DNA from: Thalassospira lucentensis MCCC 1A00383 = DSM 14000
Lineage (GTDB): Bacteria > Pseudomonadota > Alphaproteobacteria > Rhodospirillales > Thalassospiraceae
Length of the DNA: 64,000 nt
Direction: 5' to 3'
NCBI RefSeq assembly: GCF_000421265.1
Contig: NZ_ATWN01000002.1
Location: forward strand, 248,001 to 312,000
The notes beneath the pieces were generated by a model. It was not told where the DNA came from. It did no database searches and saw nothing but the letters and a program-made list of their open reading frames with translations. Made by a program: the position numbers and the translations under genes. Every line of letters starts with the position of its first letter. Position 1 is the stretch's first letter. Shown here one piece after another: positions 54,702 to 63,612 of the stretch.

Positions 54702-55553
54702 TTACCCTAATTCAAACGATGAAATGCCAAAGGTCATATCAAGGTCCAGTGCGGGTACTGTGCCTTTATACATCCGTGCCGTCTCAAATTCAGGTTGCAT
54801 GCCGTGGCTGCTGGCAAGCTCAGTTGCCGCCTCATTAGGTTCAGGCACATCAAGAAATACTTTGCCATCCTGATTGGCGCGACGTGCCAAAAGGGCATCA
54901 AATAGTACCTTGGCATCTTTGGGGGTTGGGGCAAAAAGCGGACCGATCTTGTGACCCTCTTCACAGGGGCGAATAACGCCGTATCCGCGCAATCCCATCG
55001 GGCCCTTTAGCGCAATCGCCGTGTGGTTTTCAGTGCCGATCCAGCCGCGCAGGAATTCAATCCGGCTTTCGGCAAACAGCTTGCAGGTTTGCTCAAACGC
55101 ATTGATGACGGCGATATCATCATTCAACAGATCAAACAGATCGTCATTTTCCGGACTTTGGGCCTTCACGACCCCGCCATATCGGACATTGCGGTGGGCA
55201 AATTCAAAACCGGATTTGCGATAATTGTCTTGTTGATCGATTACGCCATCAAGACCGATGGTTTTAAGCGCGTTGTCTTTTAAAACCGTTTGCCACAACT
55301 TGTATCCAAGGCCCGATCCACGGCGGTCTTCGCGGCAGATATAAAATCCGACAAACCCGAAATCGGAACTGTACTGCACGGCGGATATCACCGCTGCCAT
55401 CCCCTTTTTATCGAACGCGCCCCAGAAGCCTTCAGGATCAGTATTGAAAAATACCTCGGCGTCAGCATGGCCGGGATTCCAGCCTTCTTTGGCAGCCCAT
55501 TCAACGGCCAATGTGAATTCAGACGGTTTGAGACGGCGGATTTTATCGATCAT
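54702..55553 (-). CDS. GNAT acetyltransferase with C-terminal second domain
   Basis: A 283-residue protein. The N-terminal GNAT domain (about 1-130) has FVGFYICREDRRGSGLGYKLWQ, whose RRGSGLG is the acetyl-CoA loop. The second half (about 150-283), with GYGVIRPCEEGHKIGPLFAPTPKDAKVLFDALL and EAATELASSHGMQPEFETARMYKG, fits the YitH/acetyltransf_18-type C-terminal domain. The substrate is unknown. ATG 55553. It diverges from the siderophore-interacting gene, so their shared 189-bp region includes a large palindrome. Confidence 0.85.
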   Translation of the reverse strand: MIDKIRRLKPSEFTLAVEWAAKEGWNPGHADAEVFFNTDPEGFWGAFDKKGMAAVISAVQYSSDFGFVGFYICREDRRGSGLGYKLWQTVLKDNALKTIGLDGVIDQQDNYRKSGFEFAHRNVRYGGVVKAQSPENDDLFDLLNDDIAVINAFEQTCKLFAESRIEFLRGWIGTENHTAIALKGPMGLRGYGVIRPCEEGHKIGPLFAPTPKDAKVLFDALLARRANQDGKVFLDVPEPNEAATELASSHGMQPEFETARMYKGTVPALDLDMTFGISSFELG

Positions 55554-55674
55554 GGTCGGGTCTTTATACTTTCAGGAGCTTGCCAGGCGATACACATGCG
55601 CGCCAGCGTGGGTCTATGAATTTGTCTAAATGTCTAACATGGCAGTTGCTATTTCATGAGAAATTTTTTTAAGA

Positions 55675-55713
55675 ATGAATATCAGTGTTATTCTCAATAA
55701 CACTGATATTCAT
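55675..55713. promoter_or_regulatory. 39-bp perfect palindrome upstream of the siderophore reductase
   Basis: Eighteen-base perfect arms (55675-55692 and 55696-55713) with a CTC spacer. The inner part reads TTATT-CTC-AATAA, and TTGAGAATAA on the other strand resembles half of a Fur box. It ends 29 bp before the start codon at 55743, so it can act as an operator at the promoter or as a leader hairpin over the ribosome-binding region. Confidence 0.7.
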
Positions 55714-55742
55714 CAATACACCTGCATCCTGCCGAGAGCCCC

Positions 55743-56813
55743 ATGCCATCACCTGTTTTAACCGCCAAAACCCGCATAACCCTTCCTGACAGTGCTGCGA
55801 TCATCGCGCGTGCATCAGACTATTACAAAAGCCATGACTGCGATGTGCAGGGTGATGCGAACGCCATCAGGGTTTCGGTATCCATCGGCCATGTTCACCT
55901 TGCCTGCAACGATGCTGGTTTGGATATCGAGGTCGGCGCAACCAGCGACGTCGGCGTTATCCAGATGAAATCAGCGATCATTTCGCTGCTTCAGGGGGCC
56001 TTGCCTGAGGCAAACCTTGATTGCCGCTGGAAGGGGGCCGGAAAAAGCAACGGCAAGCTGCCCAATTTCCGCGAACTTACTGTTGGCAAAATGACCGACC
56101 TGTCGCCCCATATGCGCCGGATCAGGCTGCATGGGGCGGATCTTGCCGCCTATGACACCGACAGCATCCATATTCGTCTTTTGATCCCGCCGCGCGGGCA
56201 GGTGGCCCCAAAATGGCCAACGCTTGCCGATAACGGCATGCCGGTCTGGCCTCATGGCGAAGACACCATCGAACAGCGCATCTATACCATCCGCGATATT
56301 GATGCCGCGGCGGGCTGGATGGATGTTGATTTTGTCGTGCATGGCGATAATGGGCCGGGATCATCCTTTGCCATACATGCTTGCACAGGCGATCTGGTCG
56401 CCATGACCGGGCCGCTTGGCAACGAATTGCCTGATGCGGACTGGATGTTGTTCGCCGGGGATGAAACTGCCCTTCCGGCAATCGGGCGCTACCTTAATGC
56501 CATGCCGCCCCACGTCAAAGGCCATGCCGTGATCGAGGTCGGTAGCAAGGATGACATCATCGACATCGCCACCGACAGTGCGATTGAAGTCCGCTGGCTG
56601 TTACGCGACTGTGGTGATGATGTCGAACACAGTCTCATTCAGGATGCTGTGCGTGTCATCTCCATCCCGAAGGACGCACACAGCGTCTATTGCTGGGCCG
56701 GGGTCGAACAGGATGACTATAAACCGATCCACAATTTCTGGCGTAAGGACATCGGATTAACGCGTGATCAATGTCTGGCCATGACGTTCTGGCGCAAGGC
56801 CGGTCGCGGATGA
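55743..56813 (+). CDS. DUF2218 plus siderophore-interacting FAD reductase
   Basis: A 356-residue fusion. An N-terminal DUF2218 domain (about 5-95) precedes a ViuB/YqjH-like siderophore-interacting protein. Residues about 112-240 form the FAD-binding barrel (MTDLSPHMRRIRLHGADL, QRIYTIRDID, VVHGDNGPGSSFA) and 250-356 the NAD(P)H domain (LFAGDETALPAIGRYL, YCWAGVEQ). The role would be cytoplasmic reduction of ferric siderophores to release iron. The 39-bp palindrome just upstream suggests iron or siderophore control. No receptor or siderophore synthesis gene is adjacent. Confidence 0.9.
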   Translation: MPSPVLTAKTRITLPDSAAIIARASDYYKSHDCDVQGDANAIRVSVSIGHVHLACNDAGLDIEVGATSDVGVIQMKSAIISLLQGALPEANLDCRWKGAGKSNGKLPNFRELTVGKMTDLSPHMRRIRLHGADLAAYDTDSIHIRLLIPPRGQVAPKWPTLADNGMPVWPHGEDTIEQRIYTIRDIDAAAGWMDVDFVVHGDNGPGSSFAIHACTGDLVAMTGPLGNELPDADWMLFAGDETALPAIGRYLNAMPPHVKGHAVIEVGSKDDIIDIATDSAIEVRWLLRDCGDDVEHSLIQDAVRVISIPKDAHSVYCWAGVEQDDYKPIHNFWRKDIGLTRDQCLAMTFWRKAGRG

Positions 56814-56820
56814 TTAACGA

Positions 56821-57753
56821 TTAACGGGTGGCAACCGACTGATGAAGCTTTGGTGCGAGATGTGCAATCGCATCATCGATATCCATCAGGATTTCCGAAA
56901 CCAAAGGCGATGGGGGGGTAAGTCCACCCTGGTCTATTTCTTCGCGCAGTTCGGTTACCGCGCGTGTCAGTTCGCGATTTGTCGGATTAACCCCGGTTGC
57001 CAGAGCCCGTGCGCGGGCAAAAACCAGTTTCCGTACCGACCTGAACGCCACGATTTCCTGATCTGCCGTCAGCGTCTCTTGCGGGTCCATGGCCGTAAGC
57101 CCGTATTTGACTGAAAGGCCGGTCATATGGCTGGCATCGGCAAACATGGCCGCCGTGATCATGCGAAAGGCGATGATATCGGCAGCAAGTCCGTTTGGGT
57201 TTTTGATCGTTTTGGATAAGGCGTTAAACGCGAAAATATCGGCAGCAACTTCATCGGCATGGCTTTTGGCATCTCCGTCCCCGAAATGTTCCGGCATACA
57301 GTGACGCGCTTCATGATGGATCAGCCACTCAAACGTTTGCTCGGCACTGCTTTGATAGGTCAAAGATTGTCCAAACCATCCGCGCATCAACTGGGCGAAA
57401 ATCTCGTTGCCACTTTGTGGTGCGATATTGGCGGGTACGAAAATCTGGCAGGACGGTATTTGCTTGCCACTCTTTCGTCCGGTGATGGTAAAGGGCGATC
57501 GGGGCAGTTTGGCAAATGCCTTTTCCGGACTGGCGATATTGTCCAGACCAAGGGTGTCATCCATGATGGCTAGAAACGCCGCACGGTCTTTGAAAACATA
57601 AAGATCGATATCGCCATATGATTTCAGGTCGTTTTTGATCTTTGTAATGGCGGGCTCGGGCGTGCCATCCGTTTGTGCCTGTGCCAATGTCGTGACAGAC
57701 ATCAGCATGCACATCATCATCACAAGGTGATTGAAAACCCGAACAATTTGCAT
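56821..57753 (-). CDS. Secreted HExxH (putative zincin) protein
   Basis: A 310-residue exported protein that I do not recognise as a named family. The signal peptide ends near AQA (about 27). HEARH at 147-151 followed by HADEVAADIFAFN (165-177) looks like a gluzincin zinc site with a downstream acidic ligand. It lies 48 bp after the last permease gene of the manganese importer and on the same strand, so it may be the fifth gene of that operon. The ribosome-binding site of ATG 57753 is poor; starts at M12 to M14 are possible. Peptidase activity is inference. Confidence 0.65.
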   Translation of the reverse strand: MQIVRVFNHLVMMMCMLMSVTTLAQAQTDGTPEPAITKIKNDLKSYGDIDLYVFKDRAAFLAIMDDTLGLDNIASPEKAFAKLPRSPFTITGRKSGKQIPSCQIFVPANIAPQSGNEIFAQLMRGWFGQSLTYQSSAEQTFEWLIHHEARHCMPEHFGDGDAKSHADEVAADIFAFNALSKTIKNPNGLAADIIAFRMITAAMFADASHMTGLSVKYGLTAMDPQETLTADQEIVAFRSVRKLVFARARALATGVNPTNRELTRAVTELREEIDQGGLTPPSPLVSEILMDIDDAIAHLAPKLHQSVATR

Positions 57754-57801
57754 CGTATGAGTATGTGCGATGGGCTTTGGTTGGGCGAGGAGAAAATTAC
57801 C

Positions 57802-58752
57802 TTAGGCTTCTGCCTGCTGGCCGACCCGCTTGCGTTGCGGTCCAAACAGGCAGGCCAACAGCATGATGATTCCGGAAATCGTGGCAATCATGCCCGCCGC
57901 ACTGACCGCATAGGGGGACCCGAACCATCCCGGTCCATATCCGGCAAAGACATAGCCCAGAATGGCCGAAATCGTCGCAAAGACCACCGACCAGCCGACC
58001 TGTCGGCCCAACTGGTTGGTCATCAACCGCGCACTTGCCGGTGGGCAGACAAACATAGCAATCACAATGATCGACCCGACCGCGTCAAAGGCCGCCACGG
58101 CGGCAATCGCGGTGGCCACCACCAGCGCAAAGCCGAGAACACCGGTGCGAATACCAATCGCCCCGGCAAAGGCGGCGTCAAAGGTGGAAATTTTAAGTTC
58201 TTTCCAGAACAGAACAATAAACAACCCGATCCCGACCAGAACAAGCGCCAGACGCGGCAATTGCGGTGGCAGGGTCGCCAAGGCGGCTGGATCAACAAGC
58301 GATTGCCAGCCTTCTGCATCAAACCATATCAGGCTTTCAAGATTACCCAAAAGCGCATGCTGCACATCAATATGCACCGAGCTGGTATCGGTTATTTCTA
58401 GGAACAGCACACCGGCGGCAAACAAGGTGGTAAACACCAATCCCATGGCCGCCCCGGGTTCAACCCGACCCAGACGTTTGACAATCTCGATCATGACAAC
58501 GGCGACAATCGCGGCCGCCCCGGCACCGAGCATCATCGGCACCGCCGTGATCGTGCCGGTGACAAGAAATGCCGCAACGATACCCGGCAGGACAACATGG
58601 CTAATCGCATCCCCGATCAGGGCCTGACGACGCAGCAACAGGAAATTCCCCGGCAACGCGCAAGCAACAGCGGCCAGAATACCAATCAGGATCGGTGTTA
58701 AACTCAGTTGGACAAACTCGGCCCCAAGGGCGGTCATCAGATTGTCGATCAT
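57802..58752 (-). CDS. Manganese/metal ABC transporter permease (MntD/SitD type)
   Basis: A 316-residue ABC-3 family permease with about eight membrane helices. LLRRQALIGDAISHVVLPGI (about 25-44) is the ABC-3 signature, and DAVGSIIVIAMFVCPPASARLMTN (about 222-245) the second conserved region. Its start overlaps the stop of the other permease (ATGA), so the two are made together. With two different permeases, an ATPase and a binding protein, the operon follows the sitABCD/mntABCD plan. Confidence 0.9.
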   Translation of the reverse strand: MIDNLMTALGAEFVQLSLTPILIGILAAVACALPGNFLLLRRQALIGDAISHVVLPGIVAAFLVTGTITAVPMMLGAGAAAIVAVVMIEIVKRLGRVEPGAAMGLVFTTLFAAGVLFLEITDTSSVHIDVQHALLGNLESLIWFDAEGWQSLVDPAALATLPPQLPRLALVLVGIGLFIVLFWKELKISTFDAAFAGAIGIRTGVLGFALVVATAIAAVAAFDAVGSIIVIAMFVCPPASARLMTNQLGRQVGWSVVFATISAILGYVFAGYGPGWFGSPYAVSAAGMIATISGIIMLLACLFGPQRKRVGQQAEA

Positions 58753-59969
58753 GCGGATGCTCCTTGCTTCTCGGCAAGCATGCGGTCGATCTCGGCAATC
58801 TGGTCGGATGTCATCATTCGTTCAATCGGGGTCAGCCCGTCATAGCGTTCAATCGCTGAATCATCGGGCAGGATACGGCGCGCCATGGCCCAGCGTGCTT
58901 CATCGCGCGACGCCTTTTCCGATGCGGTGCGTCCGCGCAATGTCGCGACCCCGTCGCGTCGGATCATGCCGGACCGGCGCAGGATGCGCAGGGTCAATCC
59001 GTCATAGATCGGTTCACGCCGCGACAGGGCCAAAAGCCCCTGACGGCGATGGACGCGGCGCTGAAACCGTTGATGGCGTAACGCTGATGCCAGTGCGCCA
59101 CGTAACGGGGAAAATAATGCAGAGATCATGAAAAAGCCAAACGCCACGAGCACAATGATTGGCCCGGTCGGTATCGATGCCTCGGCGGCGGACAGAACCG
59201 CACCGATGTAGCCCGATATCCCGCCAACCAGGGCTGAAATGCCGATCATCGGGCCGACCTGATTGGTCCAGAAGCGGGCGGTGACTGGTGGGATGATCAA
59301 AAGCGCAACAATCAGGATCAATCCGACGATCTTAAGCCCGATCACGGTAACAATCAGGGCCAAGCCCATCATGGCAAGGTCGATATTGCGCACATTGACC
59401 CCGGTGGTCGCGGCATATTCCGGATCAAACGCCACAAGCGTCATCGGACGGCGCAGCAAAAAGACGAATGCAGCGGCAAGGGCCCCGGCAACCGCAATGG
59501 TCGTCGCCTCGGATATCAACATGCCGGCCGTCGACCCCAGCAGGAAGTTTTCAAGTCCGGCCTGACGACCAGACGACATGGTCTGGATAATGGTCAAAAG
59601 GACAATGCCAAACCCGAAAAACACCGACAGCACCGCTCCAATCGCTGCATCCTCGGTCAGACGGGTTTTGCGGGTGATCCATTCAACAAGAATCAATCCG
59701 ATGGCCGATGAAATCGCCGATCCAATGATCAATCCCGGCAACCAGCGGCCATCAGACCCAAATGCCACCATGATCATGAAGGCCAAGCCAACACCGGGCA
59801 GGGTGGCGTGACTGATCGCATCGGACACCAATGCGCGTTTGCGCAGGAAAATAAACGCCCCGGCACTGCCCGCTGATAGGCCAAGCAACCCGGCACCAAC
59901 TGCGACAAGGGCGCTGTTATATCCGGCCTGCAACAACAGGGCGCTTATGAAATAATCGAGAAAACTCAT
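58749..59969 (-). CDS. Manganese/metal ABC transporter permease with C-terminal winged-helix-like domain
   Basis: A 406-residue protein. The first 290 residues are an ABC-3 permease (FLRKRALVSDAISHATLPGVGL and VGLILIVALLIIPPVTARFWTNQ). The remaining 115, beginning near RHQRFQRRVHRRQGLLALSRREPIYDGLTLRILRRSGMIRRDGVATLRG, look like a winged helix followed by a helical segment (DEARWAMARRILPDDSAIERYDGLTPIE...DQIAEIDRML). A comparable permease-regulator fusion is known as chlamydial YtgCR, where a DtxR-like domain is released. The extra part might be regulatory or a metal-sensing gate. It overlaps the downstream permease gene by 4 bp. Confidence 0.85.
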   Translation of the reverse strand: MSFLDYFISALLLQAGYNSALVAVGAGLLGLSAGSAGAFIFLRKRALVSDAISHATLPGVGLAFMIMVAFGSDGRWLPGLIIGSAISSAIGLILVEWITRKTRLTEDAAIGAVLSVFFGFGIVLLTIIQTMSSGRQAGLENFLLGSTAGMLISEATTIAVAGALAAAFVFLLRRPMTLVAFDPEYAATTGVNVRNIDLAMMGLALIVTVIGLKIVGLILIVALLIIPPVTARFWTNQVGPMIGISALVGGISGYIGAVLSAAEASIPTGPIIVLVAFGFFMISALFSPLRGALASALRHQRFQRRVHRRQGLLALSRREPIYDGLTLRILRRSGMIRRDGVATLRGRTASEKASRDEARWAMARRILPDDSAIERYDGLTPIERMMTSDQIAEIDRMLAEKQGASA

Positions 59970-60017
59970 GGTGCGATCTTTGCGTTACCGTGCTGTGCTT
60001 ATCTCAGGCTGCCTCAA

Positions 60018-60818
60018 TCAGGCGAGGCGCAACTCGTCGATATGGGTGGCGGCAAGACGCCCGCCATAGGTTTCCTGAAGGTTCTCGGCGGTAAAGGTCG
60101 TCTCTACCGGGCCTTCGGCGATGCGCCGGACATTGATCAGCAACACGCGGTCAAAATATTCCGGCACGGTTGAAAGATCATGATGCACACAGACAACCGT
60201 GCGGCCTTCGGATTTAAGGTCTTTAAGAACCGAGACAATGGCGCGTTCGGTTGCGGCATCAACCCCGGCAAACGGCTCATCAAGCAAGTAAAATTCTGCG
60301 TTCTGCGCCAATGCACGGGCCAGAAACACGCGTTGCTGCTGCCCACCCGAAAGCTGACCGATCTGCCGGTCGGCGAAATCGGCCATACCGACCCGGTCAA
60401 GACAGGCCATCGCCTGTTCACGGTGGCGTGCCCGCCATAGGCGGAACAACCCGACCGATCCATAAAGCCCCATCAGAACGACATCAATCACCCGGGCCGG
60501 GAAATCCCAATCAACACTGGCGCGCTGTGGGACATAGGCGACCCGGTCGCGCGCCTCGTGAAACGGTTTGCCAAAAATGCGCACTTCACCCGACAGGCGC
60601 GGCACCACACCAAGTGCACCTTTCAGGAAGGTTGATTTACCCGCCCCATTCGGGCCGATGATGGCGGTCATGGATCCGGCGGGGATGGAGGCATCAACCG
60701 AAAATACAGCCGGTTTGTTGCCATAGGATACCGTCAGGCCGCGCACCGTCAGTGGTGCGTCCTTGCCTGCGACATCAACAATCTTTCCAGCCTCGGCAAT
60801 CAGTTCGGCGTTACGCAT
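60018..60818 (-). CDS. Manganese/metal ABC transporter ATP-binding protein
   Basis: A 266-residue ATPase for the ABC-3 permeases. Walker [10 protein letters not shown] (about 54-62), Q-loop [13 protein letters not shown], the signature LSGGQQQRV, Walker [13 protein letters not shown] and the switch His in CVHHDLS are all present. The GRVAYVPQ...[15 protein letters not shown] pattern is usual for zinc and manganese importers. AGGAAAA precedes ATG 60818. It lies between the binding-protein and permease genes. Confidence 0.92.
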   Translation of the reverse strand: MRNAELIAEAGKIVDVAGKDAPLTVRGLTVSYGNKPAVFSVDASIPAGSMTAIIGPNGAGKSTFLKGALGVVPRLSGEVRIFGKPFHEARDRVAYVPQRASVDWDFPARVIDVVLMGLYGSVGLFRLWRARHREQAMACLDRVGMADFADRQIGQLSGGQQQRVFLARALAQNAEFYLLDEPFAGVDAATERAIVSVLKDLKSEGRTVVCVHHDLSTVPEYFDRVLLINVRRIAEGPVETTFTAENLQETYGGRLAATHIDELRLA

Positions 60819-60915
60819 GAAATTTTCCTGTTGCTTTGTCCGTGGTCCGACGCTGTGTGCATTTAATCATTGATTTTATCAATGTTTCACCTGCTTGGCA
60901 CTTGCGGTCTTTACG

Positions 60916-61899
60916 TTATGAGCTTGGTGCAAGTTCACCTTGCATTCCGGTTTCAGGCGCATCACCACCCAGCGCACGGGTGATCAGGGTGGTGTTATGA
61001 TCGATCATACCGATATAGGTGCCTTCATAGGTGCCCGGTTCCCCCATGGCATCGGAAAACAGTGTACCACCGATGATGACATTTTGCCCACGGGCCTCGG
61101 CCCCTTCGATCAGGGCACGGACATTGCGTTCAGGCACCGAGCTTTCGACAAACACGGCCGAAATATTGCGATCAACAATGATGTTAACCAGCTCTTCGAC
61201 CCGGCGCAGCCCGGCCTCGGATTCGGTTGAAATGCCTTGAATGCCCAGAACCTCAAAATCATACCCGCGCCCGAAATAACTAAAGGCATCATGTGCGGTC
61301 AACAGCACACGGCTTTTTTCCGGAACAGAGGTGGTGACCGAGTTCATATAGCCAATCAGCTTTTCAATATCCGCAATGTGTTTGTCGGCATTGGCGGTAT
61401 AGATCGCTTTGCCATCGGGATCGGTTTTGATCAGTGCATCACGTACAGCCCCAACCACGGTTTCCCATAGCTGCGGGTCCATCCAGACATGCGGATCGTA
61501 TCGGCCATCGTAATCCGCATGACTCAAAAGCTTGCTCTTGTCGATGGCTTCGCCAACTGCGACCACATTCCGGCGCTTTTCCAGATCAAGGAAAAACTCT
61601 TCGAGTTGCGCTTCAAGATAAAGACCATGCCACAAAACAAGATCGGCGCGCGCCATGGCGGCAATGTCGCTGCGTGTCTGACGATACGAATGCGGATCAA
61701 CCCCGGGGCCCATTAAGGCGGTGACCTCCGCCCGATCGCCCGCAACCTGACGGGCCGCATCGGCGATCATGGATGTGGTTGCGACAACATTCAACGGCTT
61801 GGCAAAGGCCATGCCAGCGGTGGCGCCGAGGCCAGCAAGGGCAGACACACCAAGGATGGCGATCAGGCAAAGACGGCGTGCAACATTTCGAAGGGTCAT
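60916..61899 (-). CDS. Manganese/metal-binding periplasmic protein (MntA/SitA type)
   Basis: A 327-residue cluster A-I (TroA/PsaA-like) solute-binding protein. The signal peptide ends at AFA-KPL (about 33). Expected metal ligands are visible in order: His in DPHSYRQT, His in DPHVWMDP, Glu in GISTESEAGLRRVEE and Asp or Glu in the late VFVESSVPERN region. A His-rich loop typical of zinc ZnuA proteins is missing, and a DtxR-type MntR gene diverges; I therefore infer manganese, possibly also iron. ATG 61899 has CGGGA upstream. The frame is open to 61944. Confidence 0.9.
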   Translation of the reverse strand: MTLRNVARRLCLIAILGVSALAGLGATAGMAFAKPLNVVATTSMIADAARQVAGDRAEVTALMGPGVDPHSYRQTRSDIAAMARADLVLWHGLYLEAQLEEFFLDLEKRRNVVAVGEAIDKSKLLSHADYDGRYDPHVWMDPQLWETVVGAVRDALIKTDPDGKAIYTANADKHIADIEKLIGYMNSVTTSVPEKSRVLLTAHDAFSYFGRGYDFEVLGIQGISTESEAGLRRVEELVNIIVDRNISAVFVESSVPERNVRALIEGAEARGQNVIIGGTLFSDAMGEPGTYEGTYIGMIDHNTTLITRALGGDAPETGMQGELAPSS

Positions 61900-61967
61900 G
61901 ACGGGTCCCGACAGCAAGTTAAAATCATTCAATAGAATACCCACTATCTATGTGCGGACTTTTAAAG

Positions 61968-61981
61968 TTAGTCAAGGCTAA
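61968..61981. promoter_or_regulatory. Candidate MntR operator
   Basis: TTAGTCAAGGCTAA, an imperfect palindrome (10 of 14 positions symmetric), lies between the divergent mntA-type gene and mntR, 59 bp before the mntR start. DtxR/MntR proteins bind such TTAG...CTAA elements. Confidence 0.45.
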
Positions 61982-62040
61982 ATTGCTTTTTGAACACTTA
62001 GTTGTTATGAAGATTTCGGAGATACTGTTTGGAGAGACCG

Positions 62041-62469
62041 ATGGGCGATAAGCCGACGTTAAACCCGCGCCATAACAAGGCCGAAGTCTTTGCCCGCCTG
62101 CGCGACGCACATGCCCGCGAGGTCACCGAAGATTACGTTGAAATGATTGGCGATTTGATCAATGAGGAAGGCGAGGCACGCTCTGTCGCGCTCGCCGAAC
62201 GCTTCGGCGTCACGGCCGCAACGGTCAATAACACCATCAAACGCCTTGAGCGCGACGGTTTTGTCACCTCCCGCCCATACCGCTCGATTTTTCTGACAGA
62301 AAAAGGTGAAACGCTCGCCAAAAAATGTCGCGACCGCCACCAGATCGTCTATAATTTCCTCGTCTCAATTGGCGTTGATCCCGATACGGCAGAGTTTGAT
62401 GCCGAAGGGATCGAGCATCATGTGAGTGAAGAGACTTTGCGGGTGTTTGAAAGTGCAATTTCCTCCTAA
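62041..62469 (+). CDS. mntR: MntR-type manganese-responsive DtxR-family regulator
   Basis: A 142-residue metalloregulator. The winged helix-turn-helix (DYVEMIGDLINEEGEARSVALAERFGVTAATVNNTIKRLERDGFVTSRPYRSIFLTEKG) is followed by the metal-binding dimerisation helix region RHQIVYNFLVSIGVDPDTAEFDAEGIEHHVSEETLRVFE, with the E and HH typical of MntR. The SH3 domain is absent, as in MntR. It is divergent from the ABC operon and should repress it when Mn2+ is sufficient. ATG 62041 with GGAGAG upstream is preferred over the TTG at 62029. Confidence 0.93.
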   Translation: MGDKPTLNPRHNKAEVFARLRDAHAREVTEDYVEMIGDLINEEGEARSVALAERFGVTAATVNNTIKRLERDGFVTSRPYRSIFLTEKGETLAKKCRDRHQIVYNFLVSIGVDPDTAEFDAEGIEHHVSEETLRVFESAISS

Positions 62470-62514
62470 AGATGAACGGTAATCAGTCTGCGGAAGAGTA
62501 GGCTGTATTGTTGA

Positions 62515-63612
62515 CTATCGGGTCCGGTTTTTCGCTAGAAGAGTATCAAAAACTTTCCTGTGGCGATGAACCCATTTGTTGATGTCAAAGGCCTCTTTTG
62601 CCCGCCTACGTGCAGCGATTTTTCTTTCAGGTAGGTTCTGGAGTATCGCTTCCATACCCATTGCGATCACTTCGGGGCTAGGAGTGTACGTCTTCTCAAA
62701 GCTTTGATCGACTTCAAGTGGGTGCCCGCTAAGACCGGGAGCAAGTTCGGGCACGCCGCCAGAATTTGAGTACAGGACGGGCAATCCACACCCGAGCGAT
62801 TCTAAAACGGTGTTTGGGCAAGGGTCATTGTGTTTTAGCATCAGATAAACATCGGCCGAACGATAGATATCGGGTGCATTTTCTTGCGTGTAGCTTCCTA
62901 ATAAGGAGGTGTGCTCCTCTACTCCCAGGGCGTCTATTAGTTGATTGCACTTCTTAAGGCAGTCATTTGACATCCAGCCGGCAATTACTATTTTGGCATT
63001 TAGGCCCGAATTGCGCACTATTTCGAAGCCTCTCAAAGAGGCTTCAATCCGATAGAACATGTGACTATCGAACTTTCCTGTAACAAGAAATGTTGGTTCT
63101 CTGTCTTGAGAAACGCTAGTGCCTGGAGAAAAATGTTCCAGATCTATAGCATTATATAAAATTTCTGTCTCGCCTGTTCGGTTACCCAAAAAAGTTTCAG
63201 CACATCGAAGGCAAAATTCACTTTGGCAAAAAACATGGTCGGCATTAATCCACGCAATCGACATTTCCTTGTTCTTTTCTTGCCAATCGCCGTCAAACCA
63301 GGCCCCGTAAAAAACGCCGTTTTGATTCAGCACAATCGGTATGTTCTTTGATTTGAGTGATTTAAATGCAAGTTTTGTCAAATAAGGAGTATTTGAAAGC
63401 GTATAGACAATGGAGTGTCTGTATCTTTGTTCAGGGAAATGTTCTTTAAGGCGTTTGACTTTCACCAAGGGGCCGCCAATATCGCCAGCGCGCGCTCCTC
63501 CGTACCAAACCGAAATGCCATTCCTGCTTTTGGGTAAGAATGAAATCACCGTTTGAATGGCTCTCCACGCCCATCGGAGCGATTGCTTATAATTGCTGTC
63601 GATTTTAGACAT
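62515..63612 (-). CDS. GT4-type glycosyltransferase
   Basis: A 365-residue glycosyltransferase of GT-B fold. The C-terminal half has ILYNAIDLEHFSPGTS, FLVTGKF, TSLLGSYTQENAPDIYRSADVYLMLKHNDPCPNTVLESLGCGLPVLYSNSGGVPELA, the standard donor-binding segment with the E-x7-E-like glutamates. The first half is divergent, with few basic motifs. Its ATG overlaps the upstream gene's stop by one base (TAATG), so they are co-transcribed. It has lower G+C by eye than the preceding housekeeping genes, which is common for O-antigen or capsule clusters. Confidence 0.9.
   Translation of the reverse strand: MSKIDSNYKQSLRWAWRAIQTVISFLPKSRNGISVWYGGARAGDIGGPLVKVKRLKEHFPEQRYRHSIVYTLSNTPYLTKLAFKSLKSKNIPIVLNQNGVFYGAWFDGDWQEKNKEMSIAWINADHVFCQSEFCLRCAETFLGNRTGETEILYNAIDLEHFSPGTSVSQDREPTFLVTGKFDSHMFYRIEASLRGFEIVRNSGLNAKIVIAGWMSNDCLKKCNQLIDALGVEEHTSLLGSYTQENAPDIYRSADVYLMLKHNDPCPNTVLESLGCGLPVLYSNSGGVPELAPGLSGHPLEVDQSFEKTYTPSPEVIAMGMEAILQNLPERKIAARRRAKEAFDINKWVHRHRKVFDTLLAKNRTR

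Noticed and set aside
57962-58627. 221-codon + strand open frame rich in Ala, Thr and Ile, and the overlapping 57673-58401 frame
   Set aside because: Antisense to the clear ABC permease gene; no ribosome-binding site; composition of a reversed membrane protein.
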